Assembly (NCBI RefSeq): GCF_016093295.1
Contig: NZ_JAEDAL010000001.1
Location: 62,001 to 126,000, forward strand
Direction: 5' to 3'
DNA: 64,000 bases
Source of the DNA: Inhella gelatinilytica
Lineage (GTDB): Bacteria; Pseudomonadota; Gammaproteobacteria; Burkholderiales; Burkholderiaceae_C
Position 1 is the stretch's first letter. Every line of letters begins with the position of its first letter. The notes under the pieces are model-generated. The model was not told where the DNA came from. It ran no database searches and saw nothing but the letters and a program-made list of their open reading frames with translations. Below, one piece after another: positions 1-8,810 of this stretch. The position numbers were made by a program, and so were the translations under genes.

Positions 1-34
1 CACCCCGGTTGGCGATGAGGATCTTCTTGAACAT
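1..34 (-). CDS. Biotin carboxylase-type subunit, probably 3-methylcrotonyl-CoA carboxylase alpha (N-terminal fragment)
   Basis: Only the first 11 codons lie in the window (MFKKILIANRG), the characteristic opening of the ATP-grasp biotin carboxylase fold shared by AccC, MCC-alpha, PCC-alpha and pyruvate carboxylase. An AAGGAG ribosome-binding site sits 7 bases upstream of the ATG. The first 11 residues do not separate the families. The same-strand liuB and liuC genes upstream make the alpha subunit of 3-methylcrotonyl-CoA carboxylase (leucine degradation) the most likely identity; that choice is inference. The gene continues past the left edge. Confidence 0.75.
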   Translation of the reverse strand, partial: MFKKILIANRG

Positions 35-94
35 GGGTGCTCCTTGTGGGAGAGGGGCGCCCCGCATGGGCGCAAGCCCCGAAGTATCGAGGAC

Positions 95-730
95 TCAGGC
101 CGCCCAGTGACGGGCAAAGACCGGCGCCACCTTGGGATGCTGCTCAACACGCTGCAGCAGGGCGCAAAAGTCCGGACGTTCGACCGCCAAGTGAGATCGG
201 GTACCGGACCACTTGGATACCACCCCCGCCAGCAGGTCCAACGCACCGGGTTGGGCCCCTTGCAGGTAGGCGCTGTCACCATCCCAGAAGGTGTCGGCAA
301 ACACCAACCAGTGCGCGTGCAGGCGCGCACGCGTGCCCGCACGCAGATTGGCCTGGGCCGCCTCGTCAGGCAGCGCCAACCAGCGCTCCGGGTAGTCGCT
401 GACGCTGATGGCGCTATAGCAGTTGGCGGCGATGAACACCAGGCCCCGCAGCACCCGTGCCCGCTCTGAGGCGGCCATCGGCAGCAGGCCGGACGCCGGG
501 TAGCGCAAGCCCAACTCAATCAGGATGGCCGCACTCTCACTCATCACCGTGCCATCTGCCCATTGCAGGGTGGGGATCTGCATCAGTGGGTTCACCTCCC
601 GCAGAGCTTCAAGGGCGGAATCCGCGGCCCAGGAGGCTGCGGCGACGTTTTCGAACGGCTCCCCCACCCAGTGCAGAGCGACCTCGACAGCTGCCGAACC
701 CGCCCCTTGAAAGCCAAACAAACGGTGCAT
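95..730 (-). CDS. Glutathione S-transferase family protein
   Basis: A 211-residue protein with GST layout. The N-terminal thioredoxin-like half contains NPLMQIPTLQ (cis-Pro loop) and MSESAAI, the glutathione gamma-glutamyl binding SES/ESxAI motif. The helical C-terminal half carries a YLQGAQPGALD segment like the N-capping box of GST C-domains. Expected role is cytosolic glutathione conjugation or glutathione-dependent isomerisation; the substrate cannot be told. I chose the ATG at 730 because GAAGGAG lies 8 bases upstream and the frame before it overlaps the neighbouring gene. It is co-directional with the biotin/leucine cluster and ends about 60 bases before the carboxylase gene. Confidence 0.85.
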   Translation of the reverse strand: MHRLFGFQGAGSAAVEVALHWVGEPFENVAAASWAADSALEALREVNPLMQIPTLQWADGTVMSESAAILIELGLRYPASGLLPMAASERARVLRGLVFIAANCYSAISVSDYPERWLALPDEAAQANLRAGTRARLHAHWLVFADTFWDGDSAYLQGAQPGALDLLAGVVSKWSGTRSHLAVERPDFCALLQRVEQHPKVAPVFARHWAA

Positions 731-749
731 GCCCCGCTCTCCTTCAGGC

Positions 750-1286
750 TCAGAAACTGGAGCCCGGCTGCTGCAAGAAGGCCAACTCCTCGGGCGTGGA
801 AACGCGCCCCAGGATGGCGTTGCGATGGGGGTAGCGCCCAAAGCGGTCCACGATGGCCCGGTGCCGCAATTCAAAGTCCAGGTTTGCGGGGGCATGGAGC
901 CGGAACAGCGGCTCGGCCAGCGCATGAATCGCGGGCGACTCCGAGTGCATGTAGGGCATCAGCAAGAACGCACGCTCACTTGGCTCAGTCAAGGCCTCCA
1001 GCGCACTCGCCCGAACCGCCTCCTGCGCCAGCACGAGAGCGATCCCGTCTTGGGCGAAAGCCTGTGGGGTACCGCGGTGGATGTTGCGTGAGAACTGGTC
1101 CAGCACCAGCACCTCGGCCAGGCGCCCATGCGCGCTGGAACGCCACCCGGTCAGTTCGGCCTGCGCCGCCTGAACCAACAGCCCACCAAAGCGCTGGCGC
1201 AGCTGGTCGTCAAAGGCCGGATCGACGCGCCACCAAGCCGCTGGCGGAATCTCCTGGAACCAAAAAGCGAGTACGTCTTCGAGCAT
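750..1286 (-). CDS. DUF924 family protein
   Basis: A 178-residue soluble protein matching the DUF924 family. Recognisable features are the opening VLAFWF, the central LDQFSRNIHRGTP block, a PYMHSES motif and the closing RNAILGR block. These proteins are alpha-helical and related in fold to TPR/HEPN-like repeats; no enzymatic role is established. A strong GGAGGGGG ribosome-binding site lies just before the ATG. It is 19 bases from the GST start and so probably co-transcribed with it. Length is normal for the family. Confidence 0.85.
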   Translation of the reverse strand: MLEDVLAFWFQEIPPAAWWRVDPAFDDQLRQRFGGLLVQAAQAELTGWRSSAHGRLAEVLVLDQFSRNIHRGTPQAFAQDGIALVLAQEAVRASALEALTEPSERAFLLMPYMHSESPAIHALAEPLFRLHAPANLDFELRHRAIVDRFGRYPHRNAILGRVSTPEELAFLQQPGSSF

Positions 1287-1302
1287 GGTTTCCCCCTCCG
1301 GC

Positions 1303-1545
1303 TCAGCGGTTGCGCGGGTGCTGGCGCGCCTGGCGCTCGTTGCCCCGGCGGTAGTTACCGGTGAGTCGTGCCATCAGCTGCTGCGCTGCCTCGGGCGATC
1401 CGCCATCAACACGGGCCAAAAACTCGCTCGCATCCCGTCCTCGCAAGGTGGCCGCCCACCGGCCGTGGTGAGTCACCTCGACCGAACCATTTTTTAGGGT
1501 GCGGTAGACAAAACCCAAATCGTTGCCTTCAGCAGTGGCGCTCAT
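1303..1545 (-). CDS. Small conserved hypothetical protein (80 aa)
   Basis: I do not recognise a named family. The protein is soluble, with an N-terminal part (FVYRTLKNGSVEVTHHGRWA) that reads as a short beta-sheet and an Arg-rich basic C-terminus (last about 20 residues). It lies 16 bases upstream of the DUF924 gene on the same strand and is probably translated from the same message. No strong ribosome-binding site precedes the ATG. Coding status is supported by its position in a gap-free operon and by the absence of a better frame. Confidence 0.6.
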   Translation of the reverse strand: MSATAEGNDLGFVYRTLKNGSVEVTHHGRWAATLRGRDASEFLARVDGGSPEAAQQLMARLTGNYRRGNERQARQHPRNR

Positions 1546-1620
1546 CTCGACGTCTCTCGGCTGTCCTTCACAAGGGGGCGATCGGGTGGCTCTGCGGGGC
1601 TCTGCGTCCGAACCCCCGCT

Positions 1621-2085
1621 TCATACCAGGTCGCCCCCCGAGCCTCGCAGCTCGTAAAGCACCCGGCCTGCTTCGCTCAGCGTCTCGTGCAGGTGAAACC
1701 GCGCCAAGTCACCTTCGACCGCAAGCCCATAGTGCAGCCCTTCGGCCTCGAATTGAGCCGGCCCCCGCAACGCCAAGTCCTGGGGCGCCTCCTGCAGGGC
1801 CGCCCTCAGGGCTCGATAGACGCGCTCGGCCTGCTCACCCGCCACGCCAAGGGTCAGCCCGCCCGCATAAGCCATCGACCAAACGGGCACCCCCGCGCGG
1901 TACACCACCTCCTGGCCCACGAAGTTCAGCAAGCCGAAATAGTGATCCCGGTAGAGCCAATCGCCATCCTGCCACTCGAGTTGGCGCGCGCCCGGCAGCA
2001 GCGCCGTCACGCGGGCAGAGCCATCGCCGCTGGCATAGGTCGCGCGCTTGGCGCCCAACAAGAAGTTCGCCAAACCCGTCACCAC
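1621..2085 (-). CDS. DUF5680 domain-containing protein
   Basis: A 154-residue protein that matches the DUF5680 pattern: FLLGAKRATYASGDG at the start, then the LEWQDGDWLYRDHYFG block and PVWSMAYAGG. The family is small, soluble and of unknown function. The start is GTG (two tandem GTG codons) and overlaps the last codons of the DUF3147 gene by 7 bases, so translation is probably coupled. The run of small unrelated genes here suggests passengers of the biotin cluster rather than pathway members. Confidence 0.8.
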   Translation of the reverse strand: MVTGLANFLLGAKRATYASGDGSARVTALLPGARQLEWQDGDWLYRDHYFGLLNFVGQEVVYRAGVPVWSMAYAGGLTLGVAGEQAERVYRALRAALQEAPQDLALRGPAQFEAEGLHYGLAVEGDLARFHLHETLSEAGRVLYELRGSGGDLV

Positions 2086-2429
2086 AACTCAATGCCCCAG
2101 CGCCGAAGACCCAACGCAAACAGCACAAATCCCAGCAGACCCACAGCGGCACTGGCGGCGAGCGCGGGCCAAAAGCCCCAGCGCGGCAACAACCAAGGGA
2201 AGGCCACAAACATGGGCAAGGTGGGCAGCACGTACCAGAGCGTGTACTCCGCGTGGCGGGCGAGCTTCTCGGTGGACTGGCCTTCGACGTGCATCCAGAT
2301 CAGGGCCAGCACCGTGACCCAGGGCAGTGCGCCGATCAGGCCACCCAGCTTGTCGCTGCGGCGCACCGCCTCACCAATGACCACCACCAGGGCGGCCGTG
2401 AGGGCGTATTTCGTGATCAACCACACCAT
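2079..2429 (-). CDS. DUF3147 family inner-membrane protein
   Basis: A 116-residue, very hydrophobic protein with three to four membrane segments (roughly residues 5-22, 30-48, 64-84 and 88-108). It contains GGLIGALPWVTVLALIW, typical of DUF3147 proteins, small integral membrane proteins of unknown function. It lies 11 bases downstream of another membrane protein gene and overlaps the DUF5680 gene, so it is part of one transcription unit. No transport substrate can be inferred. Confidence 0.8.
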   Translation of the reverse strand: MVWLITKYALTAALVVVIGEAVRRSDKLGGLIGALPWVTVLALIWMHVEGQSTEKLARHAEYTLWYVLPTLPMFVAFPWLLPRWGFWPALAASAAVGLLGFVLFALGLRRWGIELW

Positions 2430-2440
2430 GCAGCCGCTCC

Positions 2441-2806
2441 TCAGTTCGCGAAGTGGTAGCGGACCAGCGCGAAGCCCAGCGCAAACACCACGCCGCAGCC
2501 AAAGCGATCAATGCGCAACACCTCACGGCCATGGCGCTCCCGCCAGCGGCCCAGCGCATGCATGGCCAATCCAGCCAGCAGAGGCGACACGATCAGGTTC
2601 GCGAACCGCCATTGCGGGGCGATCAAGCTGTGCGGAAACACCAGCAAACTCAATCCACCCAGCACGACCCCCAGCACGGCGTAACTGAGAGCAGCCAGCC
2701 ACAACGAGGGCTGCCGCTCGAAGGGCTGGGCCAGCCCCCGAAACCCGAGCTCCGCCACCACCTGCAGCAGGAACTCCCCCAACAGCTCGAAGAGGACTTC
2801 CAGCAT
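2441..2806 (-). CDS. Hypothetical inner-membrane protein (121 aa)
   Basis: Not assigned to a named family. An amphipathic N-terminus (MLEVLFELLGEFLLQ) is followed by two clear hydrophobic stretches (about residues 39-58 and 72-87) and a final one near the C-terminus (about 103-117). The ATG at 2806 is preferred over an upstream one that would overlap the end of bioB. The gene starts 13 bases after the bioB stop and precedes the DUF3147 gene, so it is probably translated from the bio message. Confidence 0.65.
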   Translation of the reverse strand: MLEVLFELLGEFLLQVVAELGFRGLAQPFERQPSLWLAALSYAVLGVVLGGLSLLVFPHSLIAPQWRFANLIVSPLLAGLAMHALGRWRERHGREVLRIDRFGCGVVFALGFALVRYHFAN

Positions 2807-2819
2807 CGGGCGGCGCGGC

Positions 2820-3872
2820 TCAGCTACCGCAAGGCGATGGGGAGCCGCAGCCACAACCCGCGGCGTCTTCCGCGGCGGTCTCCTGCACCTCGGCCACGTT
2901 CAGGTCCAGGCGCTCCAAGAGCTTGCGGTCGGCTTCGGCTTGTGGGTTGCCGGTGGTCAGCAACTTCTCGCCGTAGAAGATGGAATTGGCGCCGGCCAGG
3001 AAGCACAGGGCTTGCAGGGCTTCGTCCATCTGTTCGCGGCCGGCCGAGAGGCGCACCATGCTGCCCGGCATGGTGATGCGGGCCACGGCGATGGTGCGCA
3101 CGAACTCGAACGGGTCCAGGTCTTCGTTCTTCGCCAGCGGCGTGCCCTCGACCTTGACCAGGTTGTTGATGGGCACGGACTCGGGCGGCGGGTTCAAGTT
3201 GGCGAGCTGGGCGATCAGGCCGGCGCGCTGGGTGCGGCTCTCGCCGAGGCCCACGATGCCGCCGCTGCACACCTTCATGCCGGTGGCGCGCACGGCCTCC
3301 AGCGTGTCCAGACGGTCCTGGTAGGTGCGGGTGGTGATGATCTCGCCGTAGAACTCGGGCGAGGTGTCGAGATTGTGGTTGTAGTAGTCCAGGCCGGCCT
3401 CTTTGAGCTGTTGGGCCTGCTCGGCCTTCAACATGCCGGCGGTCACGCAGGTTTCCATCCCCAGGCCCTTGACCTCACGCACCATGGCCATCAGCTGCTC
3501 CATGTGACGGTCCTTGGGCGCGCGCCAGGCCGCGCCCATGCAAAAGCGCGTGGCGCCCTTGGCCTTGGCGGCTTGGGCTGCGGAGCGCACCTCGCTCAAG
3601 TCCAACAGCTTCTCGGCTTCGAGGCCGGTGTCGTAGTGGCTGGATTGCGGGCAATACGCGCAGTCCTCTTCGCAACCACCGGTCTTGATGGACAGCAGCG
3701 TCGAGAGTTGGACCTGGTTCTTGGGTTGATGCGCTTGGTGCACCGACTGCGCGCGATGGATCAGCTCCATAAACGGCAGCGCAAACAGGGCTTCGATCTC
3801 GGCCACGCTCCACTGCCCTTCCTGAGCCTTCAAGGGACGGTGCAAGTGCACGGTTTGGACGGGGGCGTTCAT
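2820..3872 (-). CDS. bioB: Biotin synthase
   Basis: Radical-SAM enzyme inserting sulfur into dethiobiotin, the last step of biotin synthesis. The 350-residue protein has the [16 protein letters not shown] block with the CxxxCxxC cysteines for the [4Fe-4S] cluster, the [13 protein letters not shown] segment and the [14 protein letters not shown]-like region of the BioB barrel. The C-terminal tail is Cys/Gly-rich (GCGCGS). The start at 3872 overlaps the bioD stop as ATGA, so the two are translationally coupled. A GAAGGA site lies 6 bases upstream. Length is as expected for BioB. Confidence 0.97.
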   Translation of the reverse strand: MNAPVQTVHLHRPLKAQEGQWSVAEIEALFALPFMELIHRAQSVHQAHQPKNQVQLSTLLSIKTGGCEEDCAYCPQSSHYDTGLEAEKLLDLSEVRSAAQAAKAKGATRFCMGAAWRAPKDRHMEQLMAMVREVKGLGMETCVTAGMLKAEQAQQLKEAGLDYYNHNLDTSPEFYGEIITTRTYQDRLDTLEAVRATGMKVCSGGIVGLGESRTQRAGLIAQLANLNPPPESVPINNLVKVEGTPLAKNEDLDPFEFVRTIAVARITMPGSMVRLSAGREQMDEALQALCFLAGANSIFYGEKLLTTGNPQAEADRKLLERLDLNVAEVQETAAEDAAGCGCGSPSPCGS

Positions 3873-4579
3873 GCGAGATCCTTCTTCAACAACAAGCAAT
3901 CCAAAGCCGCGGCGTCCAAGTGGACCGCCACGGCCTCCGGGGTGGGTGCATCCAGGCGCGGCACGGCGCCCAGACACGGCGCAGGCAGCAAGGCCCGCAA
4001 AGTGGCGACATTTTCGCTGTGTTGCAGCATCTGGCCATCCACGGTGTTCGCGATCCATCCCGCGAGCTTCAGGCCCCGCCCCAGCACGGCTTCGGCGGTG
4101 AGCAACGCATGGTTGATGCAACCCAAGCGCAGGCCCACCACCAAGATCACCGGCGCCGCCAGATCGCGCGCCCAGTCGGCACTGTCCCAGCCGGCCTCTT
4201 CGTCCAGGGGCACGCGGAAACCGCCCACCCCCTCGACCAAGGCCACATCCAAACGGGGCAACGGCGCCCGTAGGGCCGCCATGACCTCGGCACGGCGAAT
4301 GGGCCGCCCCTCCAACCGGGCCGCCAAGTGCGGCGCGCAGGGCGTGCGCAGTTGAATCGGCCCCACCTCCTGCTCCGTCAGCCCCACGGTTTGTGCGGCG
4401 TGCAGCACCGCCACGTCCTCGTTGATCCAACGACCCGCGCGCAGTTCCTGCCCCGCAGCGACGGGCTTCAAACCCGCCGCGCGCCAGCCACGCTGGGCGG
4501 CGGCGTGCGTGAGCGCCGCCGTACAGGTCGTTTTGCCGATTTCGGTGTCGGTGCCGGTGATGAAAAACAGCCTGCTCAT
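3869..4579 (-). CDS. bioD: Dethiobiotin synthetase
   Basis: ATP-dependent carboxylation of 7,8-diaminopelargonate to dethiobiotin, third step of the biotin ring pathway. The 236-residue protein opens with [19 protein letters not shown], which holds the P-loop and the family GTDTxVGKT motif, and contains [12 protein letters not shown], the Glu/Gly switch motif of BioD. It overlaps bioB downstream and the secreted-protein gene upstream by 4 bases (ATGA) each, indicating one polycistronic message. Confidence 0.97.
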   Translation of the reverse strand: MSRLFFITGTDTEIGKTTCTAALTHAAAQRGWRAAGLKPVAAGQELRAGRWINEDVAVLHAAQTVGLTEQEVGPIQLRTPCAPHLAARLEGRPIRRAEVMAALRAPLPRLDVALVEGVGGFRVPLDEEAGWDSADWARDLAAPVILVVGLRLGCINHALLTAEAVLGRGLKLAGWIANTVDGQMLQHSENVATLRALLPAPCLGAVPRLDAPTPEAVAVHLDAAALDCLLLKKDLA

Positions 4580-5445
4580 CGCCGGGATGGGGTCCAGTGC
4601 TGCAACTGCAGTTCGTGTTGCAAATAAAGCGGCCTCAGGCAGCCCTTGGGTTCATCGCTAGAGGAACAGCGCGATTGGCGGGCCTCCTCGAAGCTCAGGA
4701 TCAGGCGGCTCAACTGGCGGCGGTAGTCGTTGTCCGCCCCCCTCAAGTGCATGCTGCGGGCCGCGGCCGAAAGCCTCAAATCCAAGGCCGCCAGCTCGGA
4801 GTCTGCACAGATGAGCTTGGCCAAGGACCCCGTCGATTGGGCACAATCAAAGCTCGGTCCACCCGCCGGCGGCACAAAAACCGGTTCGGGCTGAAACCGC
4901 TCGGGCGGGAGGTCCAACCAACGTCCTTCTCGATTGAGAAACCGGACGGCCCCCACGGTGGCCGCCCGGCTCCGACCCGCGTCCTCCGGTTGTTGCAAGG
5001 CCTCGCCCAGCCAGGCCTGGATGGCGGCAAGGGCAGGTTCCGGGATTTGCGGGCCCACGAGATCGCGTGAGCCCAATCGCAGGGTCACAGCCCGGCCGTC
5101 AAAGCCATGATCCAGCTCGGCGCCCAAGCCCCGGCTGCTTTGGGTATCCAGCCAAAAGAACCCCAAGTGCCCACAGTTGTGCGCTTGGCACGCCGACACC
5201 GAAAAGTAACGGTCCTCCCTCCACTCCACAGGGTTGGGCGGGCCCCAGAGCCCAGCCAAGACGTCCGACACCAGTTCCTTGGGTACATGACGCCGAATCA
5301 AGCGCTGGGATTGTTTGTCCCCGATCAGCCACTCGTTGGTCGAACGGTCAGCAAACCTCTGCCACCCCTCGGATGCGCACCAACCCACGCCGCTCCAGCC
5401 CGCCAGGGCCAGCATCAGAACCGTTTTCATCCACAGATTCGTCAT
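4576..5445 (-). CDS. Secreted protein with LprI-like (DUF1311) C-terminal domain
   Basis: A 289-residue protein with an N-terminal signal sequence (hydrophobic core about residues 8-24). The C-terminal region (about 190-275) carries [20 protein letters not shown] followed by Ala/Leu-rich helix, the pattern of the PF07007 lysozyme-inhibitor LprI domain with spaced cysteines. The N-terminal 150 residues are not recognised. The ATG at 5445 has GAGG 8 bases upstream; a TTG two codons earlier is the alternative. It sits inside the biotin operon between bioF and bioD and overlaps bioD by 4 bases, although nothing links it to biotin chemistry. Confidence 0.75.
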   Translation of the reverse strand: MTNLWMKTVLMLALAGWSGVGWCASEGWQRFADRSTNEWLIGDKQSQRLIRRHVPKELVSDVLAGLWGPPNPVEWREDRYFSVSACQAHNCGHLGFFWLDTQSSRGLGAELDHGFDGRAVTLRLGSRDLVGPQIPEPALAAIQAWLGEALQQPEDAGRSRAATVGAVRFLNREGRWLDLPPERFQPEPVFVPPAGGPSFDCAQSTGSLAKLICADSELAALDLRLSAAARSMHLRGADNDYRRQLSRLILSFEEARQSRCSSSDEPKGCLRPLYLQHELQLQHWTPSRR

Positions 5446-5468
5446 GCTCAAGTCCTCGCGCCAAGTAG

Positions 5469-6653
5469 CTATGTCGATGCCACCAAGGCGGCCAACAAAT
5501 CATCGATCTCCTGCGCCTCATGATCCGCACACAACGTGATCCGCAGCCGCGCTGTCCCTGCCGGCACCGTGGGCGGGCGGATGGCGGGCACACGGAGGCC
5601 CTGGGCATCCAAGCGTGCTGACAGCGCCAGCGCGGCGGCGTTTTCGCCCACGATCAGCGGCTGGATGGGGGTGTCGCTGCGCGGCAGCTGCCAGCCGCGT
5701 GCCGCGGCGATGGGCGCGAGCCCATCGACCAACTGGGCGCGCAGCAGGTCGAGCTGATCACGTCGGCGCTCGCCCTCCTCGCCCTCGATCAGGGCCAGTG
5801 AGGTCACGAGCGCATGGGCCAGTGCCGGTGGGCTGGCGGTGGTGAAGATGGTGGGGCGGCTGGTCTGCAGCAGCCATTCGATCAAGGTGGGGTGGGCGGC
5901 GATGAAGGCGCCGGCCACGCCGGCGGCCTTGCCCAACGTGCCCATCCACACCAGGCGTTCGCTGCGCAGGCCGCTGTGCGCCAGGCTGCCATGCCCGTGC
6001 GGGCCCAGCACGCCAAAGCCATGGGCGTCGTCCACCAGCAGCAGGGCATCAAAGCGCTCCGCCAAGGCCAGCAGTTCGCGCAGCGGCGCCAGATGGCCAT
6101 CCATGCTGAACACGGCGTCGGTGACGATGAGCTTGGTGGGGGCGGTGGAGGCGCGCAGTTGGCCTTCCAACTGGTCCAGGTCGGCGTAGATGCTCTTGCG
6201 CGCCCGCGCCAGGCGGGCGCCATCGATCAGGCTGGCATGGTTCAGCCGCTCCGAGAACAGCTCCGCGTCCTCCCTATCCCCCAGGCCCGTCAGCAGGGCC
6301 AGGTTGGCCATGTAGCCGGTGCACAGGGTCAGCGCGCGGGCATCGGGGATGCAGTCGCGCGCCCAGCGGGCCAACTGGGCCTCGAGCGCCTCGTGCGCTT
6401 GGCTGTGGCCGCTGATCAGGTGCGAGGCCCCACTGCCCACGCCCCAGCGCGCCGCACCCTCTTGCAAGGCCGCAATCAGCTCGGGATGGTCCGCCAGGCC
6501 CAGGTAGTCGTTCGAACAAAAGAGCAGCTTCTCCACGCCGTCGATGACTTGACGGGGCGCGGTGGGCGAGGCGGCCACACGGCGCACACGGATCAAGTCC
6601 TGCGCGGCGCGTTCGGCCAACTGCTGGGCGTAGCGATCAAACAGAGCAGACAT
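5469..6653 (-). CDS. bioF: 8-amino-7-oxononanoate synthase
   Basis: PLP-dependent alpha-oxoamine synthase condensing pimeloyl-ACP/CoA with alanine, the first step of biotin ring assembly. The 394-residue protein shows LLFCSNDYLGLADHPE, GVGSGASHLISGH, the LLVDDAHGFGVLG aspartate/histidine block, and MGTLGKAAGVAGAF with the Schiff-base lysine. The start overlaps the 3' end of bioA by 17 bases. Length and motif order match the family throughout. Confidence 0.97.
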   Translation of the reverse strand: MSALFDRYAQQLAERAAQDLIRVRRVAASPTAPRQVIDGVEKLLFCSNDYLGLADHPELIAALQEGAARWGVGSGASHLISGHSQAHEALEAQLARWARDCIPDARALTLCTGYMANLALLTGLGDREDAELFSERLNHASLIDGARLARARKSIYADLDQLEGQLRASTAPTKLIVTDAVFSMDGHLAPLRELLALAERFDALLLVDDAHGFGVLGPHGHGSLAHSGLRSERLVWMGTLGKAAGVAGAFIAAHPTLIEWLLQTSRPTIFTTASPPALAHALVTSLALIEGEEGERRRDQLDLLRAQLVDGLAPIAAARGWQLPRSDTPIQPLIVGENAAALALSARLDAQGLRVPAIRPPTVPAGTARLRITLCADHEAQEIDDLLAALVAST

Positions 6654-7932
6654 CGTTCAGCGTGCGGGCAACGACCTCGACCAACCAGCGAGCAATTGAC
6701 GCGTCGATCACATACGGGGGCATCAGGTAGACCGTGCGGCCAATGGGGCGGATCAACAACTCATGCTGGCGCGCGGCCAGGTGGAAGCGTTCCGCAAAGC
6801 GCTCGCCCGCCACACCGGGCTTGACGTCGAACGCCAGCACCATCCCGGTTTGACGACCGTTCTCGATCCGGGCGTCATCGTGCAGCAGCGGCGCAAACGC
6901 CTCGCGCAGGGCCGCGGCTTGACCGGACAAGGTAGGCAGCAGCGTCTCCATGCGGCGCAGCACCTCGTTGGCCGCGGCGCAGGCGATGGCGTTGCCGGTG
7001 TACGAGTGGGAGTGCAAGAAGCCGCGCGCCACGTCGTCGGACAAGAAGGCCTCGAACACCGCATCCGTGGTCAGCACCAGGGACAGCGGCAGCGTGCCAC
7101 CGGTGATGCCCTTGCTGAGCAGGATGAAGTCCGGCCATTCCGCTCCGAGCGCCCTCACCTGCTCCCAGGCAAAAAAGCTGCCGGTGCGGCCGCAGCCCAC
7201 AGCGATCTCGTCGGCAATCAAATGGGCGCCCTGGCGGGTGCACAACGCGCGCAACTCACGCAGCACCTCGGGGCCGTGCATGCGCATGCCGCTGGCGCCT
7301 TGGATCAAGGGCTCGACGATCACCGCCGCGCAGCGTCCTTGGAGTTCGACCAGCTTGGCCTCGATGGCGGCCAGCGCGCCCGACTCGTGCAGGGCCGGCG
7401 CCAGGTGCGTCGCACGCAAGAGCGGCGCGTAGGCGTCACGAAAGATCGCCACGTCAGTGACCGAGAGCGCACCCAAGGTCTCGCCGTGGTAGCCCCCGGC
7501 CAGGGCAATGAATTCGCACTTCTCGGGTTGACCGAGATTGCGCCAGTGGTGAGCGCTCATCTTCAGCGCGATCTCGGTGGCGCTGGCGCCGTCGCTGCCA
7601 TAGAAGGCATGGCCCAAGGCCCCGCCCGTGCGGGCGCTCAGGCGCTCGGCCAGTTCCACGGCCGGCTCGTGCGTGCATCCGGCCAGCATCACATGCGGCA
7701 GCGTGCGGGCTTGGGTAGCGATCGCCTCGGCCAGGCCGGCATCCGCATGGCCAAAGAGGTTCACCCACCAGGAGCTGTTGGCATCGAAGTAACGGCGGCC
7801 CTCGGTGTCAAACAGCCACGGCCCCTCACCGCGTGCGATGGGCAAGGGCGGCACGGCATCCAGCCGCGCCATCTGGGTGCAGGGGTGCCAGATGGCGGCG
7901 CGGCTGCGGGCGGCCAGGTCGTGGGGGGTCAT
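6637..7932 (-). CDS. bioA: Adenosylmethionine-8-amino-7-oxononanoate aminotransferase
   Basis: Class III PLP aminotransferase making 7,8-diaminopelargonate with SAM as amino donor. Motifs include IWHPCTQM near the start, the NSSWWVNLFGHAD block, HAFYGSDGASATEIALKM, LIADEIAVGCGRTGSFFA (PLP-ring aspartate) and LSKGITGGTLPLSL with the catalytic lysine. I chose the ATG at 7932, which overlaps the upstream hydratase stop as ATGA; a GTG five codons earlier is possible. The protein is 431 residues, normal for BioA. Confidence 0.96.
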   Translation of the reverse strand: MTPHDLAARSRAAIWHPCTQMARLDAVPPLPIARGEGPWLFDTEGRRYFDANSSWWVNLFGHADAGLAEAIATQARTLPHVMLAGCTHEPAVELAERLSARTGGALGHAFYGSDGASATEIALKMSAHHWRNLGQPEKCEFIALAGGYHGETLGALSVTDVAIFRDAYAPLLRATHLAPALHESGALAAIEAKLVELQGRCAAVIVEPLIQGASGMRMHGPEVLRELRALCTRQGAHLIADEIAVGCGRTGSFFAWEQVRALGAEWPDFILLSKGITGGTLPLSLVLTTDAVFEAFLSDDVARGFLHSHSYTGNAIACAAANEVLRRMETLLPTLSGQAAALREAFAPLLHDDARIENGRQTGMVLAFDVKPGVAGERFAERFHLAARQHELLIRPIGRTVYLMPPYVIDASIARWLVEVVARTLNDVCSV

Positions 7933-8723
7933 TCGCTCAGCAGCCACGGCAAGGGTTGCTTATTCAGGAAGCTTTGCACGCCAGACTTGCCCTCCGCAGA
8001 GGCCCGGATGTCGGCAATGCGGCACGCCGTGTCGTCGCGCAGCGCCTCGGTGAGCTCAGGGGCCGCGCCCATGTCCAGCGCCAGCTTCTTGCAGGCTTTC
8101 ACAGCCGCCGGTCCGTTGGCGCAGAGCGCCGCGGCCAAATCGGCCACTTTGGCATCCAAGGCCTCCGCGTCCGCCACCACCTCATGCACCAGCCCCAGGC
8201 GGTGGGCGGTGGCGGCGTCAAAGCGCTCGGCCGTGGTGAAGTAGCGGCGCGCCTGGCGCTCCCCCAGAGCCTTGACCACATAGGGGCCGATGGTGGCCGG
8301 CAGCAGGCCCAGCTTGGCCTCGCTCAGGCAAAAGCCCGCGGCGACCGTGCTGACCACGATGTCGGCGCACGCCACCAGGCCCACGCCGCCAGCGTAGACA
8401 TCCCCCTGCACGCGGGCGATCACCGGGATGGGGCAGCGGTAGATCGTCCACAGCATCTGCGCGAGGCGGCCGGCGTCCTGGTGGTTTTCTTCCCAGGAGT
8501 AATCCGCCATGGCGCGCATCCAATTCAGGTCAGCCCCCGCGCAGAAGGCCTTGCCCTCGGCGGCCAGCACGATGGCCCGCAAATCGCTGCGGTTGCCCAG
8601 GTCCTCGAAGGCCCGGGTCAGTTCGTGGATGACGGCGTCGTTGAACGCGTTGCGCACGTCGGGACGGTTCAGGGTCACGCGGGCAACGGCGCCTTGCACG
8701 TCCATCTTGAGGGTGGCAGTCAT
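7929..8723 (-). CDS. Enoyl-CoA hydratase/isomerase family protein, probable methylglutaconyl-CoA hydratase (LiuC-like)
   Basis: A 264-residue crotonase-fold protein. It has the oxyanion-hole segments FCAGADLNWMRAM and GDVYAGGVGLVACADIV, the latter followed by FCLSEAKLGLLPATIGPYV with the catalytic glutamate region. The AGADLNWM variant is typical of the hydratases found in leucine/isovalerate (liu) clusters, and liuB lies just upstream, so methylglutaconyl-CoA hydration is the likely role. The ATG at 8723 has GGAG 5 bases upstream; a TTG just before it is less likely. Substrate assignment is inference from context. Confidence 0.88.
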   Translation of the reverse strand: MTATLKMDVQGAVARVTLNRPDVRNAFNDAVIHELTRAFEDLGNRSDLRAIVLAAEGKAFCAGADLNWMRAMADYSWEENHQDAGRLAQMLWTIYRCPIPVIARVQGDVYAGGVGLVACADIVVSTVAAGFCLSEAKLGLLPATIGPYVVKALGERQARRYFTTAERFDAATAHRLGLVHEVVADAEALDAKVADLAAALCANGPAAVKACKKLALDMGAAPELTEALRDDTACRIADIRASAEGKSGVQSFLNKQPLPWLLSE

Positions 8724-8810
8724 CAATACTCCAAAGATTTCAGGGAACAGCGTTCATCTGCAACGTGCGAGCCCAGGTCTCCGCGACAGTGCAGACAGTT
8801 GTCTCGTAGT

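Noticed and set aside
2807-2854. Longer N-terminus for the membrane protein downstream of bioB
   Set aside because: It would overlap the end of bioB and adds a hydrophilic segment. The ATG at 2806 fits a normal membrane-protein start and operon spacing.
2940-4355. Plus-strand open frame of 471 codons across bioB and bioD
   Set aside because: It is antisense to two conserved biotin genes and consists of His/Gly/Leu-rich low complexity. It mirrors the third-position GC bias.
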